DNA from: Paraconiothyrium sp. Pb-2020
Lineage: Eukaryota; Ascomycota; Dothideomycetes; Pleosporales; Didymosphaeriaceae
Direction of reading: 5' to 3'
DNA length: 64,000 nt
NCBI GenBank assembly: GCA_022419385.1
Contig: JAJUBI010000003.1
Span: 248,001-312,000 of the forward strand
In this document: positions 11,696-22,520 of the stretch, piece by piece
Layout of the letters: every line of letters starts with the position of its first letter
Position numbering within the stretch: position 1 is the first letter of the stretch
Program-made: the position numbers and the translations under genes
The notes under the pieces: generated by a model
Database searches by the model: none
What the model was told of the DNA's origin: nothing
Seen by the model: the letters and a program-made list of their open reading frames with translations, nothing else

Positions 11696-12142
11696 ATGGG
11701 CGAACCAGCAAGTCTGCCTTATATTCGGGTTCAATTATGCCTCAAGAAGAAAGATGAAGTGTCTGACGAGTTCTTCCATGACTACTGGAAAGGCAATCAT
11801 GTGAAGCTCGCGCTGCAGAACAAGAAGTTTCGCGACAAGGTCATCCGATACAATCAGGTATGCAATACGAGCACTTTCCTCGTGTTCGGCTCATAATGGT
11901 AGTTCCACACTTCTCCTCGATTCAAAGGAGAGGCCAACGACTTTCAAGTTCCAGTACCGGAGTACGACGGCATTGCAGAAGTTTGGGTTAAAGATATCGA
12001 AACTTGGAAAGAGATAGTGACAGACCCGGACTTTGTAGCTGCGATTGCACCGGATGAGGATCATTTCATCAAGGCCCCGATTCATATCATGCTCGGATAC
12101 GATAACACTGTCATTGGGGAGGCTGTCAAGAACAAATTGTGA
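11696..12142 (+). CDS. EthD-like dimeric alpha-beta barrel protein
   Basis: Small protein of 133 aa with exons 11696-11857 and 11903-12142 and a 45-nt phase-0 intron. The N-terminal strand IRVQLCLKKKDEVSDEFFHDYW, followed by a helix, and the C-terminal pattern E-V-W-V...W...D...A-A-I-A-P-D-E-D-H-F-I are characteristic of EthD-domain proteins. EthD is required for ether-fuel (MTBE/ETBE) degradation in bacteria; in fungi the fold appears in decarboxylases, cyclases and monooxygenases of polyketide clusters. It follows the AtuA gene by 294 bp on the same strand and converges on the aldo/keto reductase. Family call is firm; reaction unknown. Confidence 0.8.
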
Positions 12143-12228
12143 GGGATGGTTGTATCAAACACGAACCAGTAAAAATCTCATGATTTACTGTATGTATGGC
12201 GAAGTTCCATGTCACGCATTCAAAGCGT

Positions 12229-13412
12229 CTATGTGCTAAGTTCAGGCGTGTCTCCGAAAGAGTACGACTGGAACGCTGGTGGGTATCTGTCCCCAGTGAT
12301 CTCGATTCTCTCGATTTCGGTGCGTATGTGCTTGACTTCCTCGTCTGTGAGCTGCACATTGATGGCATTAACGTTTTCCTCGAGATACTTGATCTTCTTG
12401 GTTCCTCTAAGAAATTATTAGCCCATCATTCGTAGCGGCATATGGTGTCCTTACGGAATAGGAATGATATCGAGGCCTTGCGCCAGTAGCCAAGCCAGGC
12501 TCAACTCCCCCGCAGTGCAACCCTTCTTAGATGCAACTTCCTGTAATGTCTGCACCAGCTTCAAATTCTTGGGGAAGTTCTCTCTGCTGTATCTTGGAGC
12601 GTGCCTTCTAAAATCACCCTCTTCGAAGTCATCCGGGCTTTTGATTTGCCCAGTGAGAAAACCGCGCCCTAGCGGACTATATGCAACCACCGCAATGCCC
12701 AGCTCTCTGCATGTATTTAGAACACCAATTTGTGAGGACTCGATGTCAAGTGCGAAGGGACTGTACTCAAGCTGTACAGCATGGATGTGGTGCATTTTGA
12801 CAGCCCTTCGAATTGTAGCAGCGGAGACCTCACTGAGGCCTAGAACGCCAATCTTGCCCTCTCTGTCCAGAGTATTAGCCTTCTGCATCGATCCAAATCA
12901 AATAGACTCACCTCTTTAACTCTGCCATCGCAGCTACAGTTTTTTCTATGGGCGTTACCTTGTCGACGCGGTGACAATAGTATAGGTCGATCTTGTCTAT
13001 ACCTAGCCTTTTCAAACTCTTCTCACAGGCCTGCCTCACATATTCAGGGTCACTTCGAATTACCGGCTTTCCATTTTCCATGGAAACGCCAAATTTAGTG
13101 GCCAAAAATATTTGATCGCGTTTTCCAGTGCGCTCAAACCATAGCCTGAGAAGATCTTCGCTGTCAGCATCTATCAGTTGTCAATGCAAATACAATCATG
13201 AGAAAGTTGTGATGTCTCATCAGAGTATACGCACAAACGTCGGATGTGTCCCAGAATGTAGAGCCGAGCTCTACAGCACGATCGAGCACTGCGAATCTGG
13301 CCTCGTTGTCTTCAACTTGGCCATACGAGGCACTCAGCCCCATAGCACCAAACCCCAAGGCCGAGACCTTGGGGCCTGACTTTCCGAGCTGTCTTTGTGG
13401 TAGAGATGGCAT
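12229..13412 (-). CDS. Aldo/keto reductase
   Basis: NADPH-dependent aldo/keto reductase of 340 aa, of the pyridoxal-reductase/YakC-like AKR group. Exons are 13412-13235, 13170-12912, 12862-12455 and 12406-12229, with introns of 64, 49 and 48 nt. The catalytic tetrad is visible as Asp55, Tyr60, Lys85 and His126 (FWDTSDVY, ATKFG, YYCHRVD). Tyr60 is split by the first intron and forms only on splicing. The NADPH-binding C-terminus includes [16 protein letters not shown]. No terminal peroxisomal signal is seen (ends ELST). It is divergent from the MFS gene. It likely reduces a carbonyl intermediate; the substrate is not readable. Confidence 0.9.
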
Positions 13413-14132
13413 GCTTTTGCTGTGATTCAAGAATCTGGGGGGAAAGCAATACGGCGAATAGAAACAGAACTCAAAGACGAGCTGTGAACTTTGAGCAATA
13501 TTCAAACGACACTTTCCTTGTACATCGGTACGGACTAATGCTTGTAACACGTGCCACATAGTAAGTCCTGGAGTTGTGCATGAGCCCACTCAACAGGCTG
13601 TCCTGGCCTGGAACTTCGGCGATGGGTGTCATCGCGATGAGTTGGAGTGACTAGTCGGATGTCCATAACCGCTGCGTTCGCGTACAGTAGCGGGATATAT
13701 CTGAGGCATTGTATTTCCACGTCCAGGAAACACCATTACAAAGACGCGTGCGCAGACCCCGCTTCGCCTCCAAATCAAGCTTAACTTTGACATTCCACGC
13801 TATTCACGCACCCCAGAACCCCGCAATTGTACTAGCACACTAGCCGGAAATACATCTTCCTGACCAGCAAACGTTCGTCGCATTGTTCACTCGTCAGTCA
13901 TGCTGTGGCCTAGATTCAGGTTCGCGCCGCGATCTGTAGATCGCGACTGGCGCTTCCTGGGACTTATGAGCTCCTGATCCATTGACCCGGAGTTTCGCAT
14001 CCGCAAGTATGCGTGTAGACCATCCAAGAAGATTGACCAGAGTCATCACCCTGCGCAAAAAGCGCGCTAGAGACAGCCGTATGGTGTCAGATACAAATGC
14101 AGATCAGTATCTGGGCATGACCCACATTCCCT
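13413..14132. promoter_or_regulatory. Divergent promoter between AKR and MFS genes
   Basis: A 720-bp spacer between divergent starts. Part of it could hold a non-coding first exon of the MFS gene, whose start is uncertain. No clear motif. Confidence 0.35.
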
Positions 14133-16107
14133 GTGACCTGGAGCGCAGATTGGCAGCCTACACTGACTTTCAATACTTCTTCCGCGAAAGCTTCCACCGT
14201 GGCAGATACTGTGTTGGAGAAACACCACTCAGAGCACATTGAACAAGCGTCCAGCTCCCACGATGGAAATGGCAACATCGGAACGGATGCGCACGGCTTC
14301 GCTGCTGAAGCTGAAGAGCTTCCGAGAGGATACTACTATTCCCCTTTCTTCGTCGGAACTACGGTTGCGATCGGATTGAATCTCATGGTAAGAAATTCTG
14401 CCTTTTCTACGACCCTTGGACATTGGAAGTGAGCAGCATGTCGCATTAACACATTCATCAGGGCTCAACAGGAGGCTTCGCTCTCGTAGCTCCAGTTCTT
14501 GGACAAATCGCCGTGTCCTTGGACGCAGCATCAAGCGTCATCTGGCTATCGCTAGTGTACACCATGGGTCTGGCGGTTGGTCTCACGCTGGTAGGAAGGC
14601 TCACCGATACCTTCGGACGGCGGTGGTTCTTCATTGCCGGCACTGCACTTGGATGTATCGGCGCCATCGTCGCGAGCACCGCGAAAACCATCAACGTATT
14701 GATCGGCGGACAAGTCCTCATTGGGCTGAGCGCTTCTACAGGCTACAGTTACGCCTTTGTCATCGGAGAGCTGGTCCCGGTGAAACGAAGATTCATATTC
14801 AACGCTATTATCTTCATCTTTTCTTTCCCTACGGCTGGCTTCGGGGCTGCGATATCGACAGCCTTCATCCTCAACACTGCCGCAGGTTGGCGATGGGCAT
14901 ATTACTTGCTGATCATACTTAATGGCCTCACTGCACTATTGTATGCTATCTTCTACTTCCCGCCCACTTTCCACCAGAAGCACGGGAAAGACCATGTCGC
15001 AAAGTTTCTGTGTACCTTCGACTGGGGAGGGCTCTTCCTCTACACGGCTGGGCTTGTCCTCTTTATTCTCGGGCTCTCTTCTGGTGACACGTTATATCCT
15101 TGGACGGATGCTCGGGTTCTCGCACCCCTTATCATTGGCTTCTTCTGCTTGGTGGCGTTGTTGGTGTACGAAAGCTACGCCAACTTGTCTCAGCCACTGA
15201 TCCCCATGACGTTTTTCAGAACCCGGGGCTGGGTGGCCGCCATGCTCAGTCTTTCGCTTGGAGCGAGCGTGTACTACAGCCAGGCTATTGTTTGGCCTCA
15301 AATGACGGTCAATGTCTATGCTGAAGGACGTGTAATGTGGGGCGGACTTGTCTCTTGCATAGTCGGTATCGGTATCACTTTTGGTGAGATTATCGGAGGA
15401 ACGTTCGCAAAGGTGTGTCTTATCCCTGCTCTTATCACTAGGCTGTATACTACGGTGCTTAACTCACAATTTCGCAGTCTCTTGGTCACTGGAAGTACCA
15501 ATGCCTCACTGTCATCACCCTTGGCACGCTCTTCCTCGGCTTGGCTGCTCTATCTACCCCCGATACTTCAGGGATGACGATTTCATTCATGATGCTCGCC
15601 ACGATTTTTGTAGGCTGGAATGAAGCTCTCGTTTTGCCTATCTGTACAATTGTCATCCCGGATCAAGCGGAGATCGGTACGGCTGCCGGTGTTGCTGGTT
15701 CCTCGAGATCTGCTATAAGTACCGTGGCAAGTACGATTTATTCAGTTGTTCTGGCATCAAGAACTACTGCGGAACTTACACGCCAAGTCCCAGCCGCGGT
15801 TGTTGCAGCAGGGCTCCCAGCCGGCTCAGTGTCGGCCTACATGACAGCAATAGCGGCTGGCGGTTCAGAAGCGCTGCTCAGTAAGATTGATGGGCTGACA
15901 CCAGAAGTTCTTGCGGCAGGTACGCAAGCATATCGGTGGGCATATACAGATGCATACAAGACCATCTTCTTGGTCAGTCTTGCGTTTGGTGGGCTGGCCA
16001 TAATAGCAAGCTTTTTCATACCAGATGTCGACCATCTCATGGGTGGAAAAGTTGCGGCAACCTTGACAGGGAGAGAGAAGGAGAAGAAAACGGACGACTC
16101 GGCATGA
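14133..16107 (+). CDS. MFS efflux transporter, TRI12-like (DHA2 type)
   Basis: Plasma-membrane drug/metabolite:H+ antiporter, 611 aa. Exons are 14133-14387, 14462-15412 and 15478-16107, with introns of 74 and 65 nt. The ELPRGYYYSPFF leader before TM1 is typical of the TRI12/siderophore-pump family. Motif A appears as GRLTDTFGRRW between TM2 and TM3. About 14 hydrophobic helices follow, and the C-terminal GRE-KEKK tail is cytosolic. The ATG at 14133 is the first in frame; a different upstream start is possible. As the last gene of the cluster it probably exports the product or protects against the substrate. Specificity cannot be read from sequence. Confidence 0.88.
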
Positions 16108-16716
16108 ATGGCTTCGAATGTAGCTTGTACAATCATAGCGATTAGGAGTAACTGAAACTTTGCGAGGTGGCTTCTTCTGGTCTTGAATGAAGACTCTAGT
16201 ATAAGTCGTATGGCTTATAATTCCTGATGTGGAGTTTACTTGTACCACCAATCTTCCGATGCTCAACGCGAAGGTGGGCAAGATACAAAATGACACAAGG
16301 AAACCTTGTCTTTGTACACAAAGTAAGAAACAAATGGGCATCATGAACCGCGCCAGCAAGGAAGAGAAGCTCGTGCGGGTGAAAAGCAAGAACATAGTGA
16401 CTAGATACTAGATGTGAGCGACACATTACTATGGAGGCAGCATAAAGGGTATAGCGGAATTGAAGAAGGCGATGTAGAGAACAAATGGATGTCGTTCATT
16501 AACTAGGGTGACGCAAGACTGCAAGTCTCAAACAGGTTCGATTAACTACCTAAAACATGTGCCGTCCCTCAAGCGAGTGTCGTGAACTGAATCCACCTCT
16601 TGTATGTATGCCAAATGACTTCCATCACTCTTGAACCCTACAGCTGTTAGTTTAGCTCGCACAATGTGACAATAACGTACGTAACGCAGCTCGGCTGTAC
16701 AGTTGTTTCGTTGCCC
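16108..16716. other. Intergenic DNA right of the metabolic cluster
   Basis: No supportable gene. It contains the 3' ends of the MFS gene and of the minus-strand WSC/collagen-like gene. This is the natural right border of the cluster. Confidence 0.4.
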
Positions 16717-18195
16717 TTAAGTCCGCATAAGGAAGCGAGCGAAGCGGCCGAGTGGGAGATTGTCGTAGGAGTGGTCCTCGAAGAACGGATCATTGCCTCG
16801 GCCGCGCACACCGTCACCAGCTTCGGAAGGTGGGCGGTCCGGTGGGAACTGGAAGGGAACAAATGGTTCGCCTCCAAACACTGGGGGTCGTGGTCCAGGC
16901 CCGCCTCCGCCTGGCCCTCCTGCTCCTCCTGGTCCGCCAGCTCCTCCTGGGCCGCCAGGTCCTCCGTTCACACCCGGTCCACCCGGTCCACCTGCGCCTC
17001 CTGGTCCTCCAGCTCCACCTGGACCGCCTCCATTGGCTCCTGGTAGACCAGGTGTTCCTGAGGCACCTGGTATTCCTGATTGTCCCTACACAGAACGTTA
17101 GTTCGTGTGTCTATTGCAGACATTCTGCTGCTTCGTTGAGTTCATGTTAGTGCTACTGCTCGTCGGTGCTCAGGTGTGTGCTCATTCAGTGCTGCTTTGC
17201 AATTGTGCTCATGTTAGTAAACTCTTCCATGCTGCATGGGTTAGATCAGAGGTGCAACGAATCGCGAACCGTCCGGATCGATGTTCGTACCGTCGAAGCA
17301 GGTAATTGTGTGTTTTCTGTGCTGATTTGTTTGTGCAGAGTGGCTGCAGTTCGATAGACATGTCCGGTGCAGATGTGTCGATGCAGGCGACATCGTATCT
17401 TCAGGTTGCCTCGATTCATCATCTCGGCAGGTTAGCACGAGGTCAGCAATCGACAAGGGATACCCACCGATCGGACGCACTCGTGGCCGGTCTTCGAGTA
17501 CCACCATGACCTCGCCGATCAATTTTGCATCCTCCCATTGTTTGTGCCTGGGCCGAAGCGCAGACTACTTACCGTGATACTCACCCTGGATCGAGAACAA
17601 AAGTAATACAGAGCATAGAGCTTTCGAGCAATGTGTTAGAAAGTTGACGTACCCCAGTGTAGGCATCGTTCTGCCACACGGAGATACGGTTGCTACCACC
17701 GGCGGTGTGGTTGGGGTCTCCGCTGAGCTGTGAGGTACATAGGGAAGCGTCGTCTTCTGGATTGTCCCAGCTCAACGTGTTGGAGCAACGGCAGTCGCGA
17801 CCCGCCTCAATACCGATGTATTTGAACGGCGCTCCCGTTGAGCCTGCACAGAAGCTCTCGCAGCTCTCCCTGGTCAGGTCTGTAACGCGTTGCTCGTTGG
17901 GACCTCGGAGAAGTCGCAGTCCGCTATCTTGCGTGGCCTGGTAACATCCCTGGTATGTGAACCCAGAGATGTAGTTGGGGCTGTTAGGATCGTCGCCGCC
18001 GGAGCCCCCAGTTTCACCGCCGCCGGTACCACCGTCTCCGCTCCCGCCGTCTCCAGTGCCACCATTATCGTCCTTCGAGAGAGTCAGCAGACTGCGCGTC
18101 AAGCACAGGTCGGAAGACCCATGCTCTGAATGCTCAAAAACTCTGTGCTCTGTATAAAACAAAAACAAAGGAAAAAGGACTGAAAGGTACAACAT
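16717..18195 (-). CDS. WSC-domain, glycine-rich/collagen-like secreted protein (exons partly resolved)
   Basis: Two exons are clear. Exon A, 18195-17653, starts with a hydrophobic leader (MLYLSVLFPLFLFY). It continues into a Gly/Asp linker (GGTGDGGSGDGGTGGGETGG) and a WSC-type carbohydrate-binding domain: YQGCY, ESCESFC, GIEAGRDCRCSN and AGGSNRISVWQ. The last cysteines of a canonical WSC are replaced (SGDPNHTAGG). Exon B, 17085-16717, encodes about 60 residues of Gly-X-Y-like repeats (GIPGASGTPGLPGANGG) and a short tail ending RFLMRT. The small exons between them (17640-17090) and any exons upstream of 18195 to about 18740 could not be resolved, because several donor/acceptor choices compete. 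It probably acts at the cell wall. The true start may lie upstream. Confidence 0.5.
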
Positions 18196-18740
18196 TAGGA
18201 AAGTTCTGCTTGTAAGTAGACTTCAACAATGGAACTGTCTTTTGTTAGCATAGACCTCAAACAAGCCCTATTATTGTGTCAGCATCAGGCAGGGTCCTAT
18301 CAAGATGTTAGCGAATAACCGGCTAATGCCTGTATAATGAACCAAAAGCGGACCTGAAAGCTCACATACTACTCACCTGGCTAAGATGAAGAGATCTAGG
18401 AGCAGGTCAGCGATACCAATGGACCTGTCTGTCAGCAATACCATCACAATTGCAACGACCGCGCATTGCATTCTACGTACCTACTAGACCACCAAGATTT
18501 CTGTGCACGTTAGCAGACTGCATGATCCCTGTGATGTTCGCATTGAGAATGCGCCATGTCAGCGAAGTCTTTGATCCCATTGCAACGCATCAATGGATTA
18601 GTGCTAGAATATTTGCTTGTCTATTCGTTAGCATCAATTTACTCCTTACTTACGATGGCGCTCGACATGGTCGACGCAATGCTGACGGTCTGCACGCATC
18701 ACCGTGACAACATCAGCTTGAATCAAAGCACTGTGACTTG
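18196..18740 (-). other. Probable upstream micro-exon/intron tract of the WSC gene
   Basis: The minus strand repeatedly shows CTAAC branch-point strings followed by AG acceptors and GT donors (for example near 18635, 18510, 18310 and 18245). One readable piece is RSIGIADLLLDLFILA (about 18425-18375). I could not join these into one frame, so this is a description, not a gene model. Confidence 0.3.
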
Positions 18741-19569
18741 TTAGCACGAACTGAACAATGGATGGGCGCGAGAAAGCGCAGCCCATAAATTCACAATGGC
18801 GTCTTTCAGCATGCGAGGAAAGAGTGACAGAAAGATGTCGGCAACGAGTCCGGCGAATGACCCTAGATCCATATTATATCGCGCAATGGCTCCATTCGGG
18901 CAGTGTTTGGCAATAACATCGTGTGGCATGCACCGTGTACGCGTGAGGAATCCTAAAACATTGAGATGGGGAGGTCTCCCTCGCAACAACGGTGTAGTAA
19001 TCCGCGCCCAGGCTGTCCTTCACGGAAAGTTTGACTGCTTCGGGGTGCTCTCAACAATCGGTTGCTTCAAGAGTAGCCCTGGATGGTACTCCTTCCATTC
19101 CAGCGTTGTAGTCATTCGCATTCCACCAACCGCAGGAACAACGCTATCCCTGTTGTAGGTCGAGCGTAGACATCTGATGTCTTCCTATGACACATTGCAG
19201 CGGAATATTGCCCAGGTGACCGGATGACAGATCAGACCTCGGGAATCGAGATGCGCATCGAGAAAGTGCATCTCACCTAGGCTGGTGCGGATAAATAATG
19301 GCTTCTGCCTAACGTGATATTGCTTTCGGGTGGTGCTTACATGTGACTATACTGCATATTCGAATGTGACTATGAGCATTCTTTGAATTTGATCCCTCCC
19401 TGAGAAATCGGTCAGCTCGCGCAGATACGTAATCCGTCCTTCACAAGCTCCATAACCTCACGAAAGTCCCTATTCCCGATCAAAGTTACATCTATCAGGT
19501 GATTACTTCTCCGAGTGGTCCTCTTGCACTGTCACATGCTCAGTCCCACTAGCCGTTCCCCTCCGCCTA
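18741..19569. other. Intergenic DNA
   Basis: No coding frame, repeat or RNA gene could be supported here. Short ORFs on both strands lack family resemblance. Confidence 0.35.
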
Positions 19570-20577
19570 TCATTTCCAATGGAGCAACTTGTCGCCCATG
19601 CGTAGTATCCGCGCGTCTAGTTCCGCCCTTGGTAGCCCCTTGATCAAGTCCTTTAAGCCCTTGCAGCGGATGCACTCCCTCGCGCCCATTTTTACAGACG
19701 AACACGAACTTCCCAGCCACCTCTCATAATCCTCCTCAAAGCATTTTACGTGTAAATAGTGTCCACATGATAATCGATACATCGCGCGCAATGCAGGGAA
19801 GGTCGATGCTGGGCACTGGTCGCAAATCTGGCAGTTAGCCCAGCTCGGCGGTGTGAGATTGAGCGAGAGCGAATACCAGATAATGTCCTCAGAGAGCGGA
19901 AGAAGTTCGACTTCTCCACTCTCGCAGATTCCACCCTTTCGGGTTGCGCTTTCTGTGTTGACTAGGGCGAGAACCTGCGCAGAGAGGCGGGGTGGAGGAC
20001 GATTGACACGCCATCCCCGTAACATCACTTCGACATCTGCAGCGTCCTCTGCAATTTCCTCGTATCGCTGTCTCATCTCCTTCTCCTGCCTAGCGTAAGC
20101 GTGCCATTCATCATACTCCTTCTTCTCGTCTTCCTTCAAGGCGGCAACTGCCGGCGATGCGATACCGAAGAAATCTCGTAGACTGTGTACGCGAGATTTA
20201 GTTATCATTTTAGCTTTTTCTGCCTTCCGCTTTGCGACCGTGGTGTCCTTTTCTAGGCATGCAACGTGAAGTGCTGCATCGGCCGTGGTGTCCTTTTCTA
20301 GGCATGCAACGTGAAGTGCTGCATCTGCTGCGTCGATGACTTGCGCGTGACAAGACTTGCATTGTGTAGTGTCGTGTGAAATTTTGATGTGAGGGGACGT
20401 ATTGGCCCTGATTAGGGGGGACCGTAATATTCCGGTAAATGAGGCTTGCCTGAACAAGGTGCTTGTGGGGCGTGATTCTTTATCGGCTGCTGTGACTGTA
20501 GGTGTGGGCTTGGGCTCGGCGCGCGTGAAGCTTGGAGAGCAACGCGTCAGCACTGGCCTGAGCAGTGAAATAGCCAT
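19570..20577 (-). CDS. RING-type zinc-finger protein with internal 45-bp duplication
   Basis: Single-exon ORF of 335 aa. The C-terminus has a RING-like set: C249, C252 (C255), C271, H273, H276, C279, C302 and C305, in the order CQIC...CGHYLHVKC...ECIRC, so an E3 ubiquitin-ligase role is possible. A second metal site, C73-x2-C76...H89-x2-C92, lies at the N-terminus. Its H-V-A-C half is repeated exactly (H104, C107) by an in-frame tandem duplication. Residues 115-180 are charged and likely helical. This is a lineage-specific looking protein with no recognised orthologue; such RING ORFs are common in Dothideomycete accessory regions. Confidence 0.65.
   Translation of the reverse strand: MAISLLRPVLTRCSPSFTRAEPKPTPTVTAADKESRPTSTLFRQASFTGILRSPLIRANTSPHIKISHDTTQCKSCHAQVIDAADAALHVACLEKDTTADAALHVACLEKDTTVAKRKAEKAKMITKSRVHSLRDFFGIASPAVAALKEDEKKEYDEWHAYARQEKEMRQRYEEIAEDAADVEVMLRGWRVNRPPPRLSAQVLALVNTESATRKGGICESGEVELLPLSEDIIWYSLSLNLTPPSWANCQICDQCPASTFPALRAMYRLSCGHYLHVKCFEEDYERWLGSSCSSVKMGARECIRCKGLKDLIKGLPRAELDARILRMGDKLLHWK
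20238..20327. repeat. 45-bp perfect tandem duplication in the RING gene
   Basis: Two copies of a 45-bp unit with period 45 (for example positions 20240 and 20285), identical over about 42 bp. It adds 15 residues in frame, duplicating ALHVACLEKDTT. Confidence 0.9.
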
Positions 20578-21375
20578 ATCGACGTGGTGGTTGGAATTGC
20601 CTTGTGAAGGTTGTGATCTTACGTCTATCGATAGGTAAAGTCACTTACGACAAAGATCATTGCATACGGGAAGAGCTTATATTATTCTCCAACTGCTAAT
20701 AAAATTTCATATTAAAAATTCAAGATCCTAGGTGCGGTTCAATTCCGAGGCAACTGCGTTGTTGAGATGATGTTGTGTCTATGGTTTGGCCTACTTTGGT
20801 AGACCTCAGGCACCCGAGACACACTTGCCGAGACACCCAACTCTTTGTTTCCGACACTTGCACTTGCCCAGCAAAAACATCGAACCATTCACTTCATTGA
20901 CCGGCAATAAGTCTAATGTAGGCAGGCAACATGATCACACTTACTGAATTTCACATGAGAAGGTATTGTGTTGGCCAATCCCTGACATACGTGATCGGGG
21001 TGAGCAAGATGAGCACTAGGCCTTTTAACCGGGGAATATGCCTGGTCGCTGATCCACCGAAATCCATCCATTGATACACTGAGGTAGTCGCAAAACATGG
21101 GAACGTAAACAGAGACGAATACAACCGCCTTTCAACAGCAGTGCATATACCCTTCACTAGATACATTGTATACCTCAGCCCGTGGTCGAGTACCGTCTGC
21201 ACACGATGATATTCGCTTTGGGAATGGGCTCACACCTCTACCACGTCGAGGTTTGACATGAGTCTGCCTAATGAATCCCTAATCGTTTTGTTTTGGAAGT
21301 GCTGAAAATAGCTTCAGTTTTCCTTTGTTATTCTGATGGAGTGGGGTGTGACATAGAACAATCATCATCGCTAAG
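20578..21375. other. Intergenic DNA upstream of the RING gene
   Basis: Contains the RING gene promoter on its left. No other feature could be supported. Confidence 0.35.
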
Positions 21376-21600
21376 ACATTATTAGAATCCGATACCGAGG
21401 ACAACCAGAACAATAGAATGATCCAGCCCTTATCCAACGTGTTCTAAAGCAGGAGGAAAGCTTCAACGGCTAAACGCTCTTCATCGAGACAATGTTACGA
21501 TCCGACACCAAGAACAGCCAGAACAATGGATTGATCCAGCCCATATCCACCGTATCCTTAAGCACAAAGAGAGATTCAACGGTTGAACGCTCTTTATCGG
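21376..21600. repeat. Diverged ~113-bp tandem repeat
   Basis: Two degenerate copies with a 113-bp period: GATCCAGCCC at 21420 and again at 21533, and a shared TAAACGCTCTTC element following each. Copies differ at many positions, so the duplication is old. Confidence 0.75.
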
Positions 21601-21850
21601 CTAAACGCTCTTCAATGCTTCACAGTCCAAGGAAAATCTCACGTCCACATGTGGCACTTTTTAGTCCCAGACTTGCCCCCACCTACCTATGGTACATTAC
21701 GAAGCCGAGCATTACGAACACGAGCTTACCAGCCACCACTCGTAATCTCTCCTCAAGCACGCCGCATATGTTAAGCACTGATTGCGGATCTGGCACTTAG
21801 ATCCGACGGCGTGGGGTGAGTGAGAGTGTTAGCGCACTTCAATTTTATCA
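21601..21850 (-). pseudogene. Decayed fragment related to the RING gene
   Basis: The + strand tract at 21718-21840 aligns by eye with the antisense of the RING gene at 19690-19870. Shared strings include AACACGA..., CCAGCCACC, TCCTCAA, ATCTGGCA.TTAG and GTGAG..TGAG.GAG. No open frame survives. I read it as a relic copy of the RING exon. Confidence 0.45.
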
Positions 21851-21910
21851 CTCACGCGGGCGTTTACACTGTGGTGTTGTGAGAAAATAGGCTTCTCTTA
21901 GTATATTAGA

Positions 21911-22520
21911 CTATCTATCGCGTATCAGCGATAGAATTCTCTTTTGCTGGTGCGCCTGCGCGCACAGGTGCAGCGTCAAACTGTTGAACTTGCAGTGACG
22001 TGTTGAGGGCAACGTACCCAATTCATCTGCCGCACAGGGATTATTTATATAATTATATATATATTCTTTTGAAAATTCCCGGACCTGCCCCACGCACATT
22101 ACAAACCGAACATTACTTAATGGTCTGCAATGGTCAAGAAATTGACGTACGAAGATGCACAGAAGCTATGTTTTAGACTGACCTGCGGCGACATACTGGA
22201 CACTCTACCACTCTGCAAGAGCAAATGCGGTTCTGATCAGCGGAACGCCTATCCCTAGCCGACATCCTCTCCGTTTGGGGTCTAACTGCATCATCAAGAA
22301 GTAAGTCCGGCCTGATCATGACAGCATACTCGTCCAATATATCCGGCGCAGATGTCAGTATTGTAGCTCTGCGTTTCCGCTGCAGTGATTGATGTTCAAA
22401 GTAGTCATCGAGAGTGTGTTTGTGGTGGGTGCCTTCAGTCACAGTCTTGACCAGCAAGATAGCGCCGCTGACTACAGGAGAGATAGCAGCTATTAGGATG
22501 ATGTCAACGCCAAAAGTCAT
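21911..22520 (-). CDS. Small hypothetical membrane protein, two exons
   Basis: Putative 183-aa protein from exons 22520-22183 and 22124-21911, with a 58-nt GTCAGT...TTGCAG intron that keeps frame. The N-terminus has one membrane segment (DIILIAAISPVVSGAILLV). The middle is basic (QRKRRAT), and a short C-x-C...C-x2-C cluster (ICSCRVVECPVC) sits at the exon join. No family recognised. The support is an ATG, an open frame and a clean intron, so it may equally be a chance ORF. Confidence 0.35.
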
